From the NCBI GenBank assembly GCA_019136545.1, contig JAGVUA010000107.1, forward strand, positions 1-56,801: DNA of 56,801 bases. Direction: 5' to 3'. Shown here piece by piece: positions 47,507-55,807 of this stretch. Numbering within the stretch: the first letter of the stretch is position 1; the number at the start of each line of letters is the position of its first letter. The stretch is from Betaproteobacteria bacterium. GTDB lineage: Bacteria > Pseudomonadota > Gammaproteobacteria > Burkholderiales > Rhodocyclaceae. The translations under genes were made by a program, and so were the position numbers. The notes beneath the pieces are model-generated. The model was given only the letters and a program-made list of their open reading frames with translations, had not been told where the DNA came from and did not search any database.

Positions 47507-47998
47507 CTAGGACGCCTTCAGCGCCCGGCACTCGATGGGCAGGTAGGTCGGGTCAATCGAGGTCTGGTTCTGGCCCATCACGGTCATCTTCTCGGGCGGG
47601 TCGGCGAAACCGCAGACCCACGTGATCGGCACGACCGGCGCCTCCTCGACCACTGCCGGGCGCAGCGTCAGGATCTTGCCCGCGACCGCCTTGCTGGCCC
47701 GGTTGCCCAGCGTGAGGTGAATGGCGCCGTCGACGACCGTGACGGCGCTGACATAGTTGTTGACGATCTTGTCGGCCGCCGGCAAGGCGGCGGCTTGATT
47801 GTTCGCCGGCAGGGTCTGCGTGGCGGTCCAATACATGGCCACGGGGCCCTTGGCGACATCGGCGAGCGGCAGCGCGGCTTCGATTTGCGCCCTGACGATC
47901 TTGTCGAGGTAGGAGGGAATCGCCATCATGGCGAGGATGGTGATGACAGCGAGGACCGCCAGCATCTCCGCCAGGGTGAAACCGCGCGCTTGGGTCAT
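47507..47998 (-). CDS. Type IV pilin-like protein
   Basis: This 163-residue prepilin has a short leader and the cleavage/methylation motif RGFTLAEMLAVLAVITILAM (Gly before Phe+1, Glu at +5), followed by the hydrophobic N-terminal helix. The C-terminal domain has two Cys (TWVCGFADPP and PIECRAL) that could form the D-loop disulfide. The start at 47998 is the Met directly before TQARGF. It resembles PilA/PilE major-type pilins more than pseudopilins. It lies 55 bp below fbpA in the same direction and apart from any other pilus gene. Confidence 0.9.
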   Translation of the reverse strand: MTQARGFTLAEMLAVLAVITILAMMAIPSYLDKIVRAQIEAALPLADVAKGPVAMYWTATQTLPANNQAAALPAADKIVNNYVSAVTVVDGAIHLTLGNRASKAVAGKILTLRPAVVEEAPVVPITWVCGFADPPEKMTVMGQNQTSIDPTYLPIECRALKAS

Positions 47999-48053
47999 CG
48001 CTCCGTCCATCATGTCGGCTTATAAGATGCCGGCATGATAGCGGATCGAACGG

Positions 48054-49067
48054 TCAGCGCCAGCCGACGCGATCGTAGATTTTCTGGGCCAGCGGCGCGT
48101 TCTTGGCGAGCGTGCCGATCGGCAGCGTGTCGGCCTTGAACGGCCCGAGGGCATCGAGCGCCGGATTGGCGGTCTTGACGCTCGGCACGGCGGGCCACTC
48201 GTTGTTGCCGTCGGCGAAATAGCGTTGCGCATCGTCGGAAGCGAGATACTCGAGGAATTTGACGGCGGCCTCCTTGTGCGGTGCGGTTTTCAGCATACCG
48301 CCGCCGGAAATGTTGATGTGCGTGCCCGCGCCTTTCTGGTCCGGCCAGACGATGCCGACCGATTCCATCGCTTTCTTGTCCTCGGCTTTCTGCGAACGCA
48401 GCAGTCGCGCCAGATAGTAACTGTTGGAAACCGCCACGCCGCATTCGCCGGCGGCGACCGCCTTGATCTGGTCGGTGTCGCCGCCCTTGGGGGCGCGGGC
48501 GAAGTTGGCCACCACACCGCGCGCCCATTCCTCGGCCCTGGCCTCGCCCTGATGGGCGACGATGGCGGCCAGCAGCGACAGGTTGTAGGGATGCGACCCC
48601 GATCGCATGCAGACCTTGCCTTTCAGCGCCGGTCGCGCCAGATCGGCATAGTTCTGGACATCCTCGGCCTTGACATCCTGCTTGTTGTAGATGATGACCC
48701 GGGCGCGGGTCGAGAAGGCAAACCAGTCGTTGCCGCGCAGATGCGCCGGCAGCCGTTCCTCGAGCAGACGCGACTTCACGGGCGCGAACAGGCCAAGTTC
48801 ATCGGCCTTGGCCAGGCGCGCGGCATCAACGGTGATGAAGACGTCGGCGGGACTGGCCGCGCCCTCGTTGCGGATGCGTTCCAGCAGTTCGTCCTCCTTG
48901 GCTTCGATGCGATTGATGGCGATGCCGGTTTGCTTGGTGAAATTGGCGTAGAGCGCCTCGTCGGTCTGGTAATGGCGGGCCGAATAGAGGTTCAAGACTT
49001 TGTCCTCGGCGGCATGCGCTGTTCCGAAACAGGCGAACACCGCGAAGAGGGCGGACAGACGTGACAT
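48054..49067 (-). CDS. fbpA: Periplasmic ferric iron-binding protein (FbpA)
   Basis: This 337-residue solute-binding protein catches Fe3+ and delivers it to FbpBC. The signal peptide MSRLSALFAVFACFGTAHA precedes AEDKVLNLYSARHYQTDEAL. Iron-ligand tyrosines are expected in VAVSNSYYLARLLR near residue 215, the paired Tyr motif of this family, and the early YSARHYQ supplies further ligands. The start ATG at 49067 fits the signal peptide; an upstream in-frame Met would place the leader inside the protein. A strong Fur-box-like promoter lies directly upstream. Confidence 0.93.
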   Translation of the reverse strand: MSRLSALFAVFACFGTAHAAEDKVLNLYSARHYQTDEALYANFTKQTGIAINRIEAKEDELLERIRNEGAASPADVFITVDAARLAKADELGLFAPVKSRLLEERLPAHLRGNDWFAFSTRARVIIYNKQDVKAEDVQNYADLARPALKGKVCMRSGSHPYNLSLLAAIVAHQGEARAEEWARGVVANFARAPKGGDTDQIKAVAAGECGVAVSNSYYLARLLRSQKAEDKKAMESVGIVWPDQKGAGTHINISGGGMLKTAPHKEAAVKFLEYLASDDAQRYFADGNNEWPAVPSVKTANPALDALGPFKADTLPIGTLAKNAPLAQKIYDRVGWR

Positions 49068-49098
49068 GTGGGCGGCTCCAATGGTTGTTGATGCTGAA

Positions 49099-49126
49099 AT
49101 TATATGAGAATAATTATCAAATGCAA
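49099..49126 (-). promoter_or_regulatory. fbpA promoter overlapped by a Fur box
   Basis: On the minus strand TTGCAT (49126-49121), a 16-base spacer and TATAAT (49104-49099) form a good sigma-70 promoter. The spacer reads TTGATAATTATTCTCA, a close match to the Fur-box consensus (GATAAT...ATTCTCA). A Fur-Fe complex bound here would cover the promoter. Confidence 0.75.
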
Positions 49127-49223
49127 CAACAAAAGGAAGCGGGCGATTCTTGTTGATGGGGGCGAGCGGCAATCCCTGCCCTCGGTCGAGGGCTGGGCAT
49201 GGAATCGAAACCGGGCGTCGGGG

Positions 49224-49751
49224 TCAGCGTTCGGCGATGCGTCGTGCGCCGTCGAAGCGTTTGCTCCAGTAGCGCTGGGTCATGTCCTCGACGCGCACGC
49301 GGCCGCCGGTGCGGGGGGCGTGGATGAAGCGGTTGTCGCCAAGGTAGATGCCGACGTGAGAGAAGGCATGGCGCATGGTGTTGAAGAACACCAGATCGCC
49401 GGGCTCGAGCTCGTTGCGCGCGATCGGCTCGCCTTCCAGGCTGATGGCTTTCGCCGAGCGCGGCAGGTAAAGCCCCAGGCCTTCGCGAAAAACGTGACCG
49501 ACGAAACCGGAGCAGTCGAAACCGGCATCGGGGCTGCCGCCGCCACGGCGATAGCGGATGCCGACGAGATCGAGCGCGGTTTCAAGCGTGCCCTGGATCG
49601 ACGCGGCGGCGCGCTGCAATAGCGAGGGCGTTTCGGCGGCGATGGCTTCGGCCGTCGCCTCGATGGCCTGTTCGTCGGCGCGGGCCAATGGGGCCAGCGG
49701 GACCAGCGCCATGAGCAGGACGGCGATGATGAATAGCTTGGTGGGCGACAT
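49224..49751 (-). CDS. NlpC/P60 (C40) cell-wall hydrolase
   Basis: This 175-residue exported peptidase of the Spr/NlpC type cuts peptide cross-links in peptidoglycan. A signal peptide (MSPTKLFIIAVLLMALVPLA) is followed by a short linker and the catalytic domain: Cys in GFDCSGFVGHVFREGLG near residue 80, His in FSHVGIYLGDNRFIHAP near 130 and the third polar residue shortly after. The length matches small NlpC/P60 enzymes. It stands alone between fbpA and acuI. It might serve division, growth or pilus passage; nothing in context decides. Confidence 0.92.
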   Translation of the reverse strand: MSPTKLFIIAVLLMALVPLAPLARADEQAIEATAEAIAAETPSLLQRAAASIQGTLETALDLVGIRYRRGGGSPDAGFDCSGFVGHVFREGLGLYLPRSAKAISLEGEPIARNELEPGDLVFFNTMRHAFSHVGIYLGDNRFIHAPRTGGRVRVEDMTQRYWSKRFDGARRIAER

Positions 49752-49819
49752 GGTCGCGCACTATAGGGGCCATGACGGCCCCTGTAAACCCTGTAAGGTT
49801 CCCGAAAAGTTCGCTTCGA

Positions 49820-49825
49820 TATAAT
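49820..49825 (+). promoter_or_regulatory. Candidate -10 of the acuI-type gene
   Basis: A perfect TATAAT lies 53 bases before the start; the -35 region (about GGTTCC) is weak. Between it and the ribosome site a TTCGCCATTAC unit occurs twice (about 49838-49861). Confidence 0.45.
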
Positions 49826-49877
49826 GGCGAGTATCCCTTCGCCATTACCTTTCGCCATTACTTCTCAGGAGAGGCGC

Positions 49878-50879
49878 ATGCCATCTACCCCGTTCAAGGC
49901 GTTCTTGATCAATCAGGAGAAGGGCGGCGTCGCTGGTGGCTTCGCTGCGATGACCGAGGCCGATCTCGATCCCGGCGAAGTCAGCATCCGGGTGGCCTAT
50001 TCCAGCGTTAACTACAAGGATGCCCTGGCCGCCACCGGTGCGGGACGCATCATCCGCAGATTTCCCTGCGTCGGCGGCATCGATCTTTCCGGCACGGTGA
50101 TCGCCAGCGCGGACCCGCGTTTTGCGCCAGGCGACGAAGTGCTTGCCACCAGCTACGATATTGGCGTAGCCCACCATGGCGGTTATGCCGAGATCGCCCG
50201 TGTTCCCGCCGCCTGGGTGTTGAAGTTGCCGGCCGGCTTGAGCCTGCGCGATGCCATGGCCTTGGGCACCGCCGGTTTCACGGCCGGGCTCGGCATCGTG
50301 CGTATGGAAGAGAATGGCCTGAAGCCCGGCAACGGTCCGGTTATCGTCACGGGCGCCACGGGGGGCGTCGGTAGCCTGGCCATCGATATGCTGGCCGGGT
50401 TGGGTTACCACGTGGTTGCGCTGACCGGCAAGGAAAGCGAGCAGGATTACCTGCTGAGTCTCGGCGCCCGGGAGATCCTGCTCCGCCAGACGCTCGATCT
50501 GGAAAAGCTGAAGCCGCTGGGCAAGGAAACCTGGGCCGGTGCCGTGGACAATCTGGGCGGCGATGTGCTGGCCTGGGTGGTCAGCACGATGAAGCAGGGC
50601 GGAACCATCGCCAGCATCGGCTTGGCCGCCAGCATGAACCTGAACACGACGGTAGCGCCGTTCATTCTGCGCGGCGCCAGCCTGCTGGGCATCGATTCCG
50701 GCTACATCGGCGAGCCCTATCGGAGCGGCGTGTGGCGACGGCTGACGCTTGATCTCCGGCCGCGGCACCTTGCAGCGATGACGCGCGTGATCGCTTTCGA
50801 CGATCTGCCGGGCGTGTTCGACGATTTCATCCAGGGACGAGTCAAGGGCCGTGTCGTCGTCCAGATAGCCGCGCAGTGA
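49878..50879 (+). CDS. acuI: AcuI/YhdH-type acryloyl-CoA reductase
   Basis: This 333-residue zinc-free medium-chain reductase reduces acryloyl-CoA to propionyl-CoA with NADPH in characterised AcuI/YhdH proteins. It shows YSSVNYKDALAATGAGRIIR near residue 35, VGGIDLSGTVIAS, the nucleotide loop VIVTGATGGVGSLAIDMLAG near 155 and the C-terminal FIQGRVKGRVVVQI. The start ATG at 49878 has AGGAGAG seven bases upstream. It is followed by a response regulator and a propionate-CoA ligase in the same direction, so a propionate/acrylate/3-hydroxypropionate route is likely. Confidence 0.88.
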   Translation: MPSTPFKAFLINQEKGGVAGGFAAMTEADLDPGEVSIRVAYSSVNYKDALAATGAGRIIRRFPCVGGIDLSGTVIASADPRFAPGDEVLATSYDIGVAHHGGYAEIARVPAAWVLKLPAGLSLRDAMALGTAGFTAGLGIVRMEENGLKPGNGPVIVTGATGGVGSLAIDMLAGLGYHVVALTGKESEQDYLLSLGAREILLRQTLDLEKLKPLGKETWAGAVDNLGGDVLAWVVSTMKQGGTIASIGLAASMNLNTTVAPFILRGASLLGIDSGYIGEPYRSGVWRRLTLDLRPRHLAAMTRVIAFDDLPGVFDDFIQGRVKGRVVVQIAAQ

Positions 50880-50898
50880 ATCGACGCTTGGGCCGATC

Positions 50899-52029
50899 GT
50901 GAGCACGAGCAGCCTGCCGCGCATCCTGATCGTCGATGACTCCCGCATCGTGCGGGCCACCATCATCAAGCGCATTCGCGATCGTTTCGATGTGCGCGAG
51001 GAAGTCGATGGCGAGGCGGGCTGGGAGGCGCTGCTGATCGATCCGACCCTGCAACTGATCATTACCGATCACACCATGCCGCGCCTCGATGGCCATGGGT
51101 TGATCGAACGTATTCGCGGTTCGCGCGTGAGCCGCATTCGCAACATCCCGGTGATCATGATCTCCGGGGACGAGGACGAGGCATCGCGCCAGCGCGCCAA
51201 GGACGTCGGTGCCACCGATTTCATCGCCAAGGGAACCGGCACGGCTGAATTGCTGGCCCGACTCGATACCTTGATCAACCTTGGCCGGACCCACGGCGAG
51301 TTGGAATTGGCGCGGGCAGCGGCGATGACCGACGCTGCGTCGGGCTTGTTGACGGAGGCGGCGCTGCGCCGTCAGGCGGACCAGCTTCTGTCCTACGCCC
51401 GTCGGCAAGGAGGCCGTGTCGGCATCCTGGCGATCGGCATGGATCGCGCGTCCGATTCGGTGGCCGATGGCGGCAAGGTCGCCCGCCAGGCGTTGCTGGC
51501 CGGTTTCGCCAAGATGCTCGGTGGCATGGTACGCCGCGAGGATGCATTGGCGCGCTGGCAGGACGATACTGTCGTCGTGGTCACCCCCGGGCTGGATGCG
51601 CGCCAGACCTATCTGTTCGGGGATCGCCTGCGCAATGCGGCGGCTGGGTCGTCCATTCAACTGGGTGAACAGGCACTGAGCGTTACCATAACCGTCGGCA
51701 TTGCCGGCTATCCGGACGACGGCGAGCGTTCAGAGGATCTCGTGGCGGTGGCGAGCAAGCGGCTGGCCGAGGGCTGGGCCTTGGGCGGCAATCGCGTTCT
51801 CGGTGGGAATCTCGACCTTGGCGCACAGGCGCGCGATAGCGTCGATGCGGCGCTCTTGCATCTTGCAGCGGGGCGCGAGTCGGCGGTGATGGCGCGTCTT
51901 CCCGATCTTGGCAGAGCGATTTTTCCGATGCTTCGGCTGATCGATCGCGAGTTGAGGCTCGGCCTGCCGCTTGCCGATATCGAGGGCAAGCTTGCCGCAG
52001 CCCGGGACGGGCAGTTTTCTATTACTTGA
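50899..52029 (+). CDS. Response regulator with degenerate GGDEF-like domain
   Basis: This 376-residue protein has a receiver domain at residues ~8-125 with acidic pair Asp13/14, phospho-acceptor Asp57 in LIITDHTMP, Ser89 and Lys111 (FIAKGTG). A second domain from ~135 to 300 has the fold and spacing of diguanylate cyclases (AMTDAASGLLTEAALRRQAD at its start), but the active site GG(D/E)EF is replaced by RWQDDTVVVVTP near residue 217, so it should not make c-di-GMP. A helical tail follows. The start is GTG at 50899, 19 bases below acuI. No sensor kinase is adjacent. Confidence 0.85.
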   Translation: MSTSSLPRILIVDDSRIVRATIIKRIRDRFDVREEVDGEAGWEALLIDPTLQLIITDHTMPRLDGHGLIERIRGSRVSRIRNIPVIMISGDEDEASRQRAKDVGATDFIAKGTGTAELLARLDTLINLGRTHGELELARAAAMTDAASGLLTEAALRRQADQLLSYARRQGGRVGILAIGMDRASDSVADGGKVARQALLAGFAKMLGGMVRREDALARWQDDTVVVVTPGLDARQTYLFGDRLRNAAAGSSIQLGEQALSVTITVGIAGYPDDGERSEDLVAVASKRLAEGWALGGNRVLGGNLDLGAQARDSVDAALLHLAAGRESAVMARLPDLGRAIFPMLRLIDRELRLGLPLADIEGKLAAARDGQFSIT

Positions 52030-52046
52030 AGATGGAGGATATGGCG

Positions 52047-53938
52047 ATGGGCACGTACAAGGAGTTTTACCGTCGTTCGATCGAGCAGCGCGACGATTTC
52101 TGGAGGGAACAGGCGCAGCTCGTCGATTGGCACAAGCCGCCTGAGAACGTGTGTGACTATTCGAAGCCGCCCTTCGCCAAGTGGTTCAGCGGGGGAGAAA
52201 TCAACCTCTGCTACAACGCGGTGGATCGCCATGCGGCGAAACGCCCCGATGCCCGCGCGCTGATCTACGTCTCGACCGAAACCAACGAGGAGAAGATCTA
52301 TTCGTTTGCCGATCTCCAGCGCGAGGTCGAGCGCATGGCCGCGATCTACCAAAGCCTCGGCGTCAAGAAGGGCGATCGCGTCTTGATCTACATGCCGATG
52401 ATCGCCGAAGCGACCTTCGCCATTCTCGCCTGCGCGCGCATTGGTGCGATCCACTCCGTGGTGTTCGGTGGCTTTGCCTCTGGCTCGCTTGCCACAAGGA
52501 TCGACGATGCCAAGCCCAAGCTGATCGTTTCTGCGGATGCCGGCATGCGGGGGGGCAAGGCGGTGCCTTACAAGCATTTGCTCGACGAGGCCTGCAAGCT
52601 GGCGGAATTTCCCCCAGCCAAGGTGCTGATGGTCGACCGCGGCCTGGACAAGGGCTTCAACAAGGTGGCGGGCCGCGATGTCGATTATGCGGAACTGCGC
52701 GCCGAGCATATGGATGCCCGCGTTCCCTGCGTATGGCTGGAGTCTTCCGAGCCTTCCTACATCCTGTATACCTCGGGCACGACGGGTAAGCCCAAGGGCG
52801 TGCAACGCGACACCGGCGGCTATGCCGTGGCGCTCGCCGCGTCCATGAAACATATTTACATGGGCTTCGAGGGCGAAACCTTTTTCGCGACTTCGGATAT
52901 CGGCTGGGTGGTGGGCCACAGCTACATCATCTATGGTCCGCTGATTGCCGGCATGACCACGGTGATGTACGAAGGCACGCCGATTCGACCCGACGCCGGC
53001 ATCTGGTGGCACCTCGTCGAGAAGTACAAGGTTAATGTGATGTTCTCGGCGCCGACTGCGATCCGCGTACTGAAAAAGCAGGACCCTGCCTATCTCAAGA
53101 AATATGATCTTTCCTCGCTCAAGCATCTCTTTCTCGCCGGCGAGCCGCTTGATCAGCCGACGCACGAATGGATCATGGGCGAACTGAACCTGCCGGTGAT
53201 CGACAATTACTGGCAGACGGAAACGGGCTGGCCCATGTTGTCGTCGGTTCCTGGGGTCGAGCAAACCAAGATCAAGTTCGGTACGCCGAGCTTCCCTGTG
53301 TTCGGCTACAACCTGAAAATCTTCCGCGAGGACGGCAGCGAATGCGCGGCCAACGAGAAAGGCATCGTCGGCGTGCTGCCGCCACTGCCTCCCGGTTGCC
53401 TGGCCACGATTTGGGGTGACGACCAGCGTTTCGTCAAGACCTACTTTAGCCTGTTCAAGGAGCCTCTTGTCTACAGTTCCTTTGACTGGGGCATCAAGGA
53501 CGACGAGGGGTATCACTTCATCCTCGGTCGTACCGACGATGTGATCAACGTTGCCGGCCATCGTCTGGGGACGCGCGAGATCGAAGAGCGGTGCAGGCGC
53601 ATCCGGCGATCGCCGAGGTTGCCGTGGTGGGGGTCAATGACCAGCTCAAGGGTCAGGAGCCGATGGCTTTCGCCGTGGTCAAGGATGCCGCGAAAATTGC
53701 CACGGTGGAATTGCGCGCGGCGCTGGAGGCCGAGGTCAAGAAGACGGTTGATGGCATACTCGGCGCGATTGCCCGTCCCAAGCACGTCCATTTCGTCACG
53801 GGCCTGCCCAAGACCCGTTCCGGCAAGATGCTTCGCCGGTCGATCCAGGCGCTTGCGGAAGGCCGCGATCCAGGGGATCTGACCACCATCGACGATCCGT
53901 CGACGCTCGAGCAGATCAAGTCGGCGCTGGGAAGCTAG
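52047..53938 (+). pseudogene. prpE: Propionate/acyl-CoA ligase (PrpE-like), split by a frameshift
   Basis: This acyl-CoA synthetase of the PrpE/Acs type activates propionate (or acrylate/3-hydroxypropionate) with ATP and CoA. It has YTSGTTGKPKGVQRDTGG near residue 245, YWQTETGWPMLSSV near 385 and GRTDDVINVAGHRLGTREIEE near 500. After this the frame is lost at about 53588: one G is missing in what should read GAG GCG GTG CAG. The tail (AVQAHPAIAEVAVVGVNDQL up to the catalytic lysine in TRSGKMLRR) continues in the next frame to 53938. An intact product would be ~630 residues. The start at 52047 has GGAGG at good spacing. It is a sequencing error or a recent null. Confidence 0.87.
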
Positions 53939-53971
53939 ACAACCAACGATGCCATAAGGAGAACCTCCGTC

Positions 53972-54433
53972 TTGCCTGCCATCAAGAAAGCCCCGTCGAG
54001 CAGTATTTCCCTGGGCGTGCTACCGGAACTGGTCGGTTTCCAGTTGCGCATGGCACAGATCGCCATGTTCAAGGATTTTTCCGAGAGCCTCGGCGATCTG
54101 GATGTCACACCGGGGCTTTTCGGCGTCCTCGTGATCATCGAAGCCAATCCCGACCTCAAGCAAAGCGAACTGGCGCGCGCCACGCATCTCGATCGTTCGA
54201 CAGTGGTTTCGGTGATCGATAACCTCGAGCGCCGAAACCTCGTCGAGCGCCGCGCTGCGCCCAATGATCGGCGCTCAAACGCCTTGCGCTTGACCAGCGA
54301 GGGCGGGGCTTTGCTGCGAAAAATCAAGCATAAAGTGGGCGAGCACGAGAAGCGGCTGGTGGCCACGCTCAGTGCAGCGGAAAGACAAGCTTTGGTGAAG
54401 TTGCTGAAAAAAGTTTTTCCGGAAAATCGCTGA
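53972..54433 (+). CDS. MarR-family transcriptional regulator
   Basis: This 153-residue winged-helix regulator has the family core: LVGFQLRMAQIAMFKDFSES near residue 20, the recognition region LKQSELARATHLDRSTVVSV near 70 and the wing LVERRAAPNDRRSNALRLTS near 95. The start is TTG at 53972 with AAGGAGA upstream. It lies 33 bp below the ligase in the same direction and probably senses an aromatic or acyl-CoA ligand of the pathway. It is convergent with aroC. Confidence 0.88.
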   Translation: MPAIKKAPSSSISLGVLPELVGFQLRMAQIAMFKDFSESLGDLDVTPGLFGVLVIIEANPDLKQSELARATHLDRSTVVSVIDNLERRNLVERRAAPNDRRSNALRLTSEGGALLRKIKHKVGEHEKRLVATLSAAERQALVKLLKKVFPENR

Positions 54434-54451
54434 CGCGATCGATCCGGTAAG

Positions 54452-55609
54452 TCAGCAGTCCTCTTCCGGCTCGGGGTTGTGCAGCGTCTCGGTCGGGTTG
54501 TCGATGTCGGCTCCGGCCCGAGCGGCGATTTTCGGCGTCGGGCAGCGCACATCGGCGCACTGTGCCCGGTGGCGCAGCGCATGGTCCATGAGCACGATGA
54601 GCAGCATGGCCTCCGCGACCGGCACGGCGCGAATACCGACACAGGGATCGTGGCGACCTTCGGTGGACACTTGCGCGGCCCGGCCTTCCTTGTCGATCGT
54701 CCTGCGCGGTATGCGGATACTGGAGGTGGGCTTGACGGCAATGCCGACTTCGATGTCCTGGCCCGTGGATATGCCCCCAAGAATTCCGCCGGCATGATTG
54801 CTCATGAATCCGGCGGGCGTCAATTCGTCGGCGTGCTGGCTGCCGCGCTGCCTGATGCATGCGAACCCGGCGCCGATCTCGACACCCTTGACGGCATTGA
54901 TGCCCATCATCGCCGAGGCAATGTCCGCATCGAGCCGTTCGTAGACGGGCTCGCCCCATCCGACGGGCACGCCGCTGGCGACCACCCGCACTGCGGCGCC
55001 GATCGAGTCGCCATCGCGGCGCAGGCTATCCATGCATGCTTCGAGTTCGGGAACAATGTCCGGATCAGCGGCGAAAAATGGATTGTCGTGCACGTGCGAC
55101 CAGGATTTGAAGGGGATCCGGATGTCGCCCAGCGCCGTCATATGGCCGCGGACCTCGATGCCGAAGGTTTGCCGAAGCCACTTGCGCGCAATGGCGCCCG
55201 CAGCGACGCGCACCGCAGTCTCGCGCGCGGAAGCGCGGCCACCGCCTCGATAATCGCGGATGCCGTATTTCTGCCAGTACGTGTAGTCGGCATGACCGGG
55301 GCGGAAGGTCTCGGCGATTTCCCGATAATCGCGGCTGCGTTGATCCTCGTTGCGAATTAGGAGCGCGATCGGGGTTCCGGTCGTCTTGCCGTCGAATACT
55401 CCCGAAAGGATTTCTACCCGGTCGGGTTCGCGTCGTTGCGTCACGTGACGCGACGTACCAGGCTTGCGTTTGTCGAGATCCAGCTGAATGTCGGATTCTG
55501 AGAGGTCGATTCCGGGGGGGCAGCCATCGACGACGCAACCGATGGCCGGTCCGTGCGATTCTCCGAAGGAAGTCACGCAGTACAGCCTGCCGAATGTATT
55601 GCCCGACAT
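54452..55609 (-). CDS. aroC: Chorismate synthase
   Basis: AroC makes chorismate from EPSP using reduced FMN, the last common step to aromatic amino acids, folate and quinones, including the isochorismate used by MenF in this window. The 385-residue product shows [20 protein letters not shown] at the start, [20 protein letters not shown] near residue 125 and [20 protein letters not shown] near 255. The C-terminal end ([14 protein letters not shown]) is slightly long. It is an isolated gene. Confidence 0.95.
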   Translation of the reverse strand: MSGNTFGRLYCVTSFGESHGPAIGCVVDGCPPGIDLSESDIQLDLDKRKPGTSRHVTQRREPDRVEILSGVFDGKTTGTPIALLIRNEDQRSRDYREIAETFRPGHADYTYWQKYGIRDYRGGGRASARETAVRVAAGAIARKWLRQTFGIEVRGHMTALGDIRIPFKSWSHVHDNPFFAADPDIVPELEACMDSLRRDGDSIGAAVRVVASGVPVGWGEPVYERLDADIASAMMGINAVKGVEIGAGFACIRQRGSQHADELTPAGFMSNHAGGILGGISTGQDIEVGIAVKPTSSIRIPRRTIDKEGRAAQVSTEGRHDPCVGIRAVPVAEAMLLIVLMDHALRHRAQCADVRCPTPKIAARAGADIDNPTETLHNPEPEEDC

Positions 55610-55718
55610 GATGGAGGATTCTCGTTTAGCGTTGAGCGATGGTGTCCATGGACCCGCCGGATTCTATCAGGGTGTCTGATGCGCTATTGAGGCATGCCGG
55701 TTGCCGCCGTTGGTACCG

Positions 55719-55749
55719 AAAAAAAAGAGCGGGGGCCCATGGGCCCCCG
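55719..55749 (-). terminator. Intrinsic terminator of the DUF1329 gene
   Basis: A perfect 20-base palindrome (55730-55749, arms CGGGGGCCC and GGGCCCCCG around AT) has eight A bases at 55719-55726. On the minus strand this is a GC hairpin followed by a U-tract, about 60 bases past the stop at 55808. Confidence 0.85.
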
Positions 55750-55807
55750 GGGAAGCGTCTAGTACGGGAAGACGCGTCGGAGAAGAGGGAAGCGTGTAGA
55801 GCGGGAG

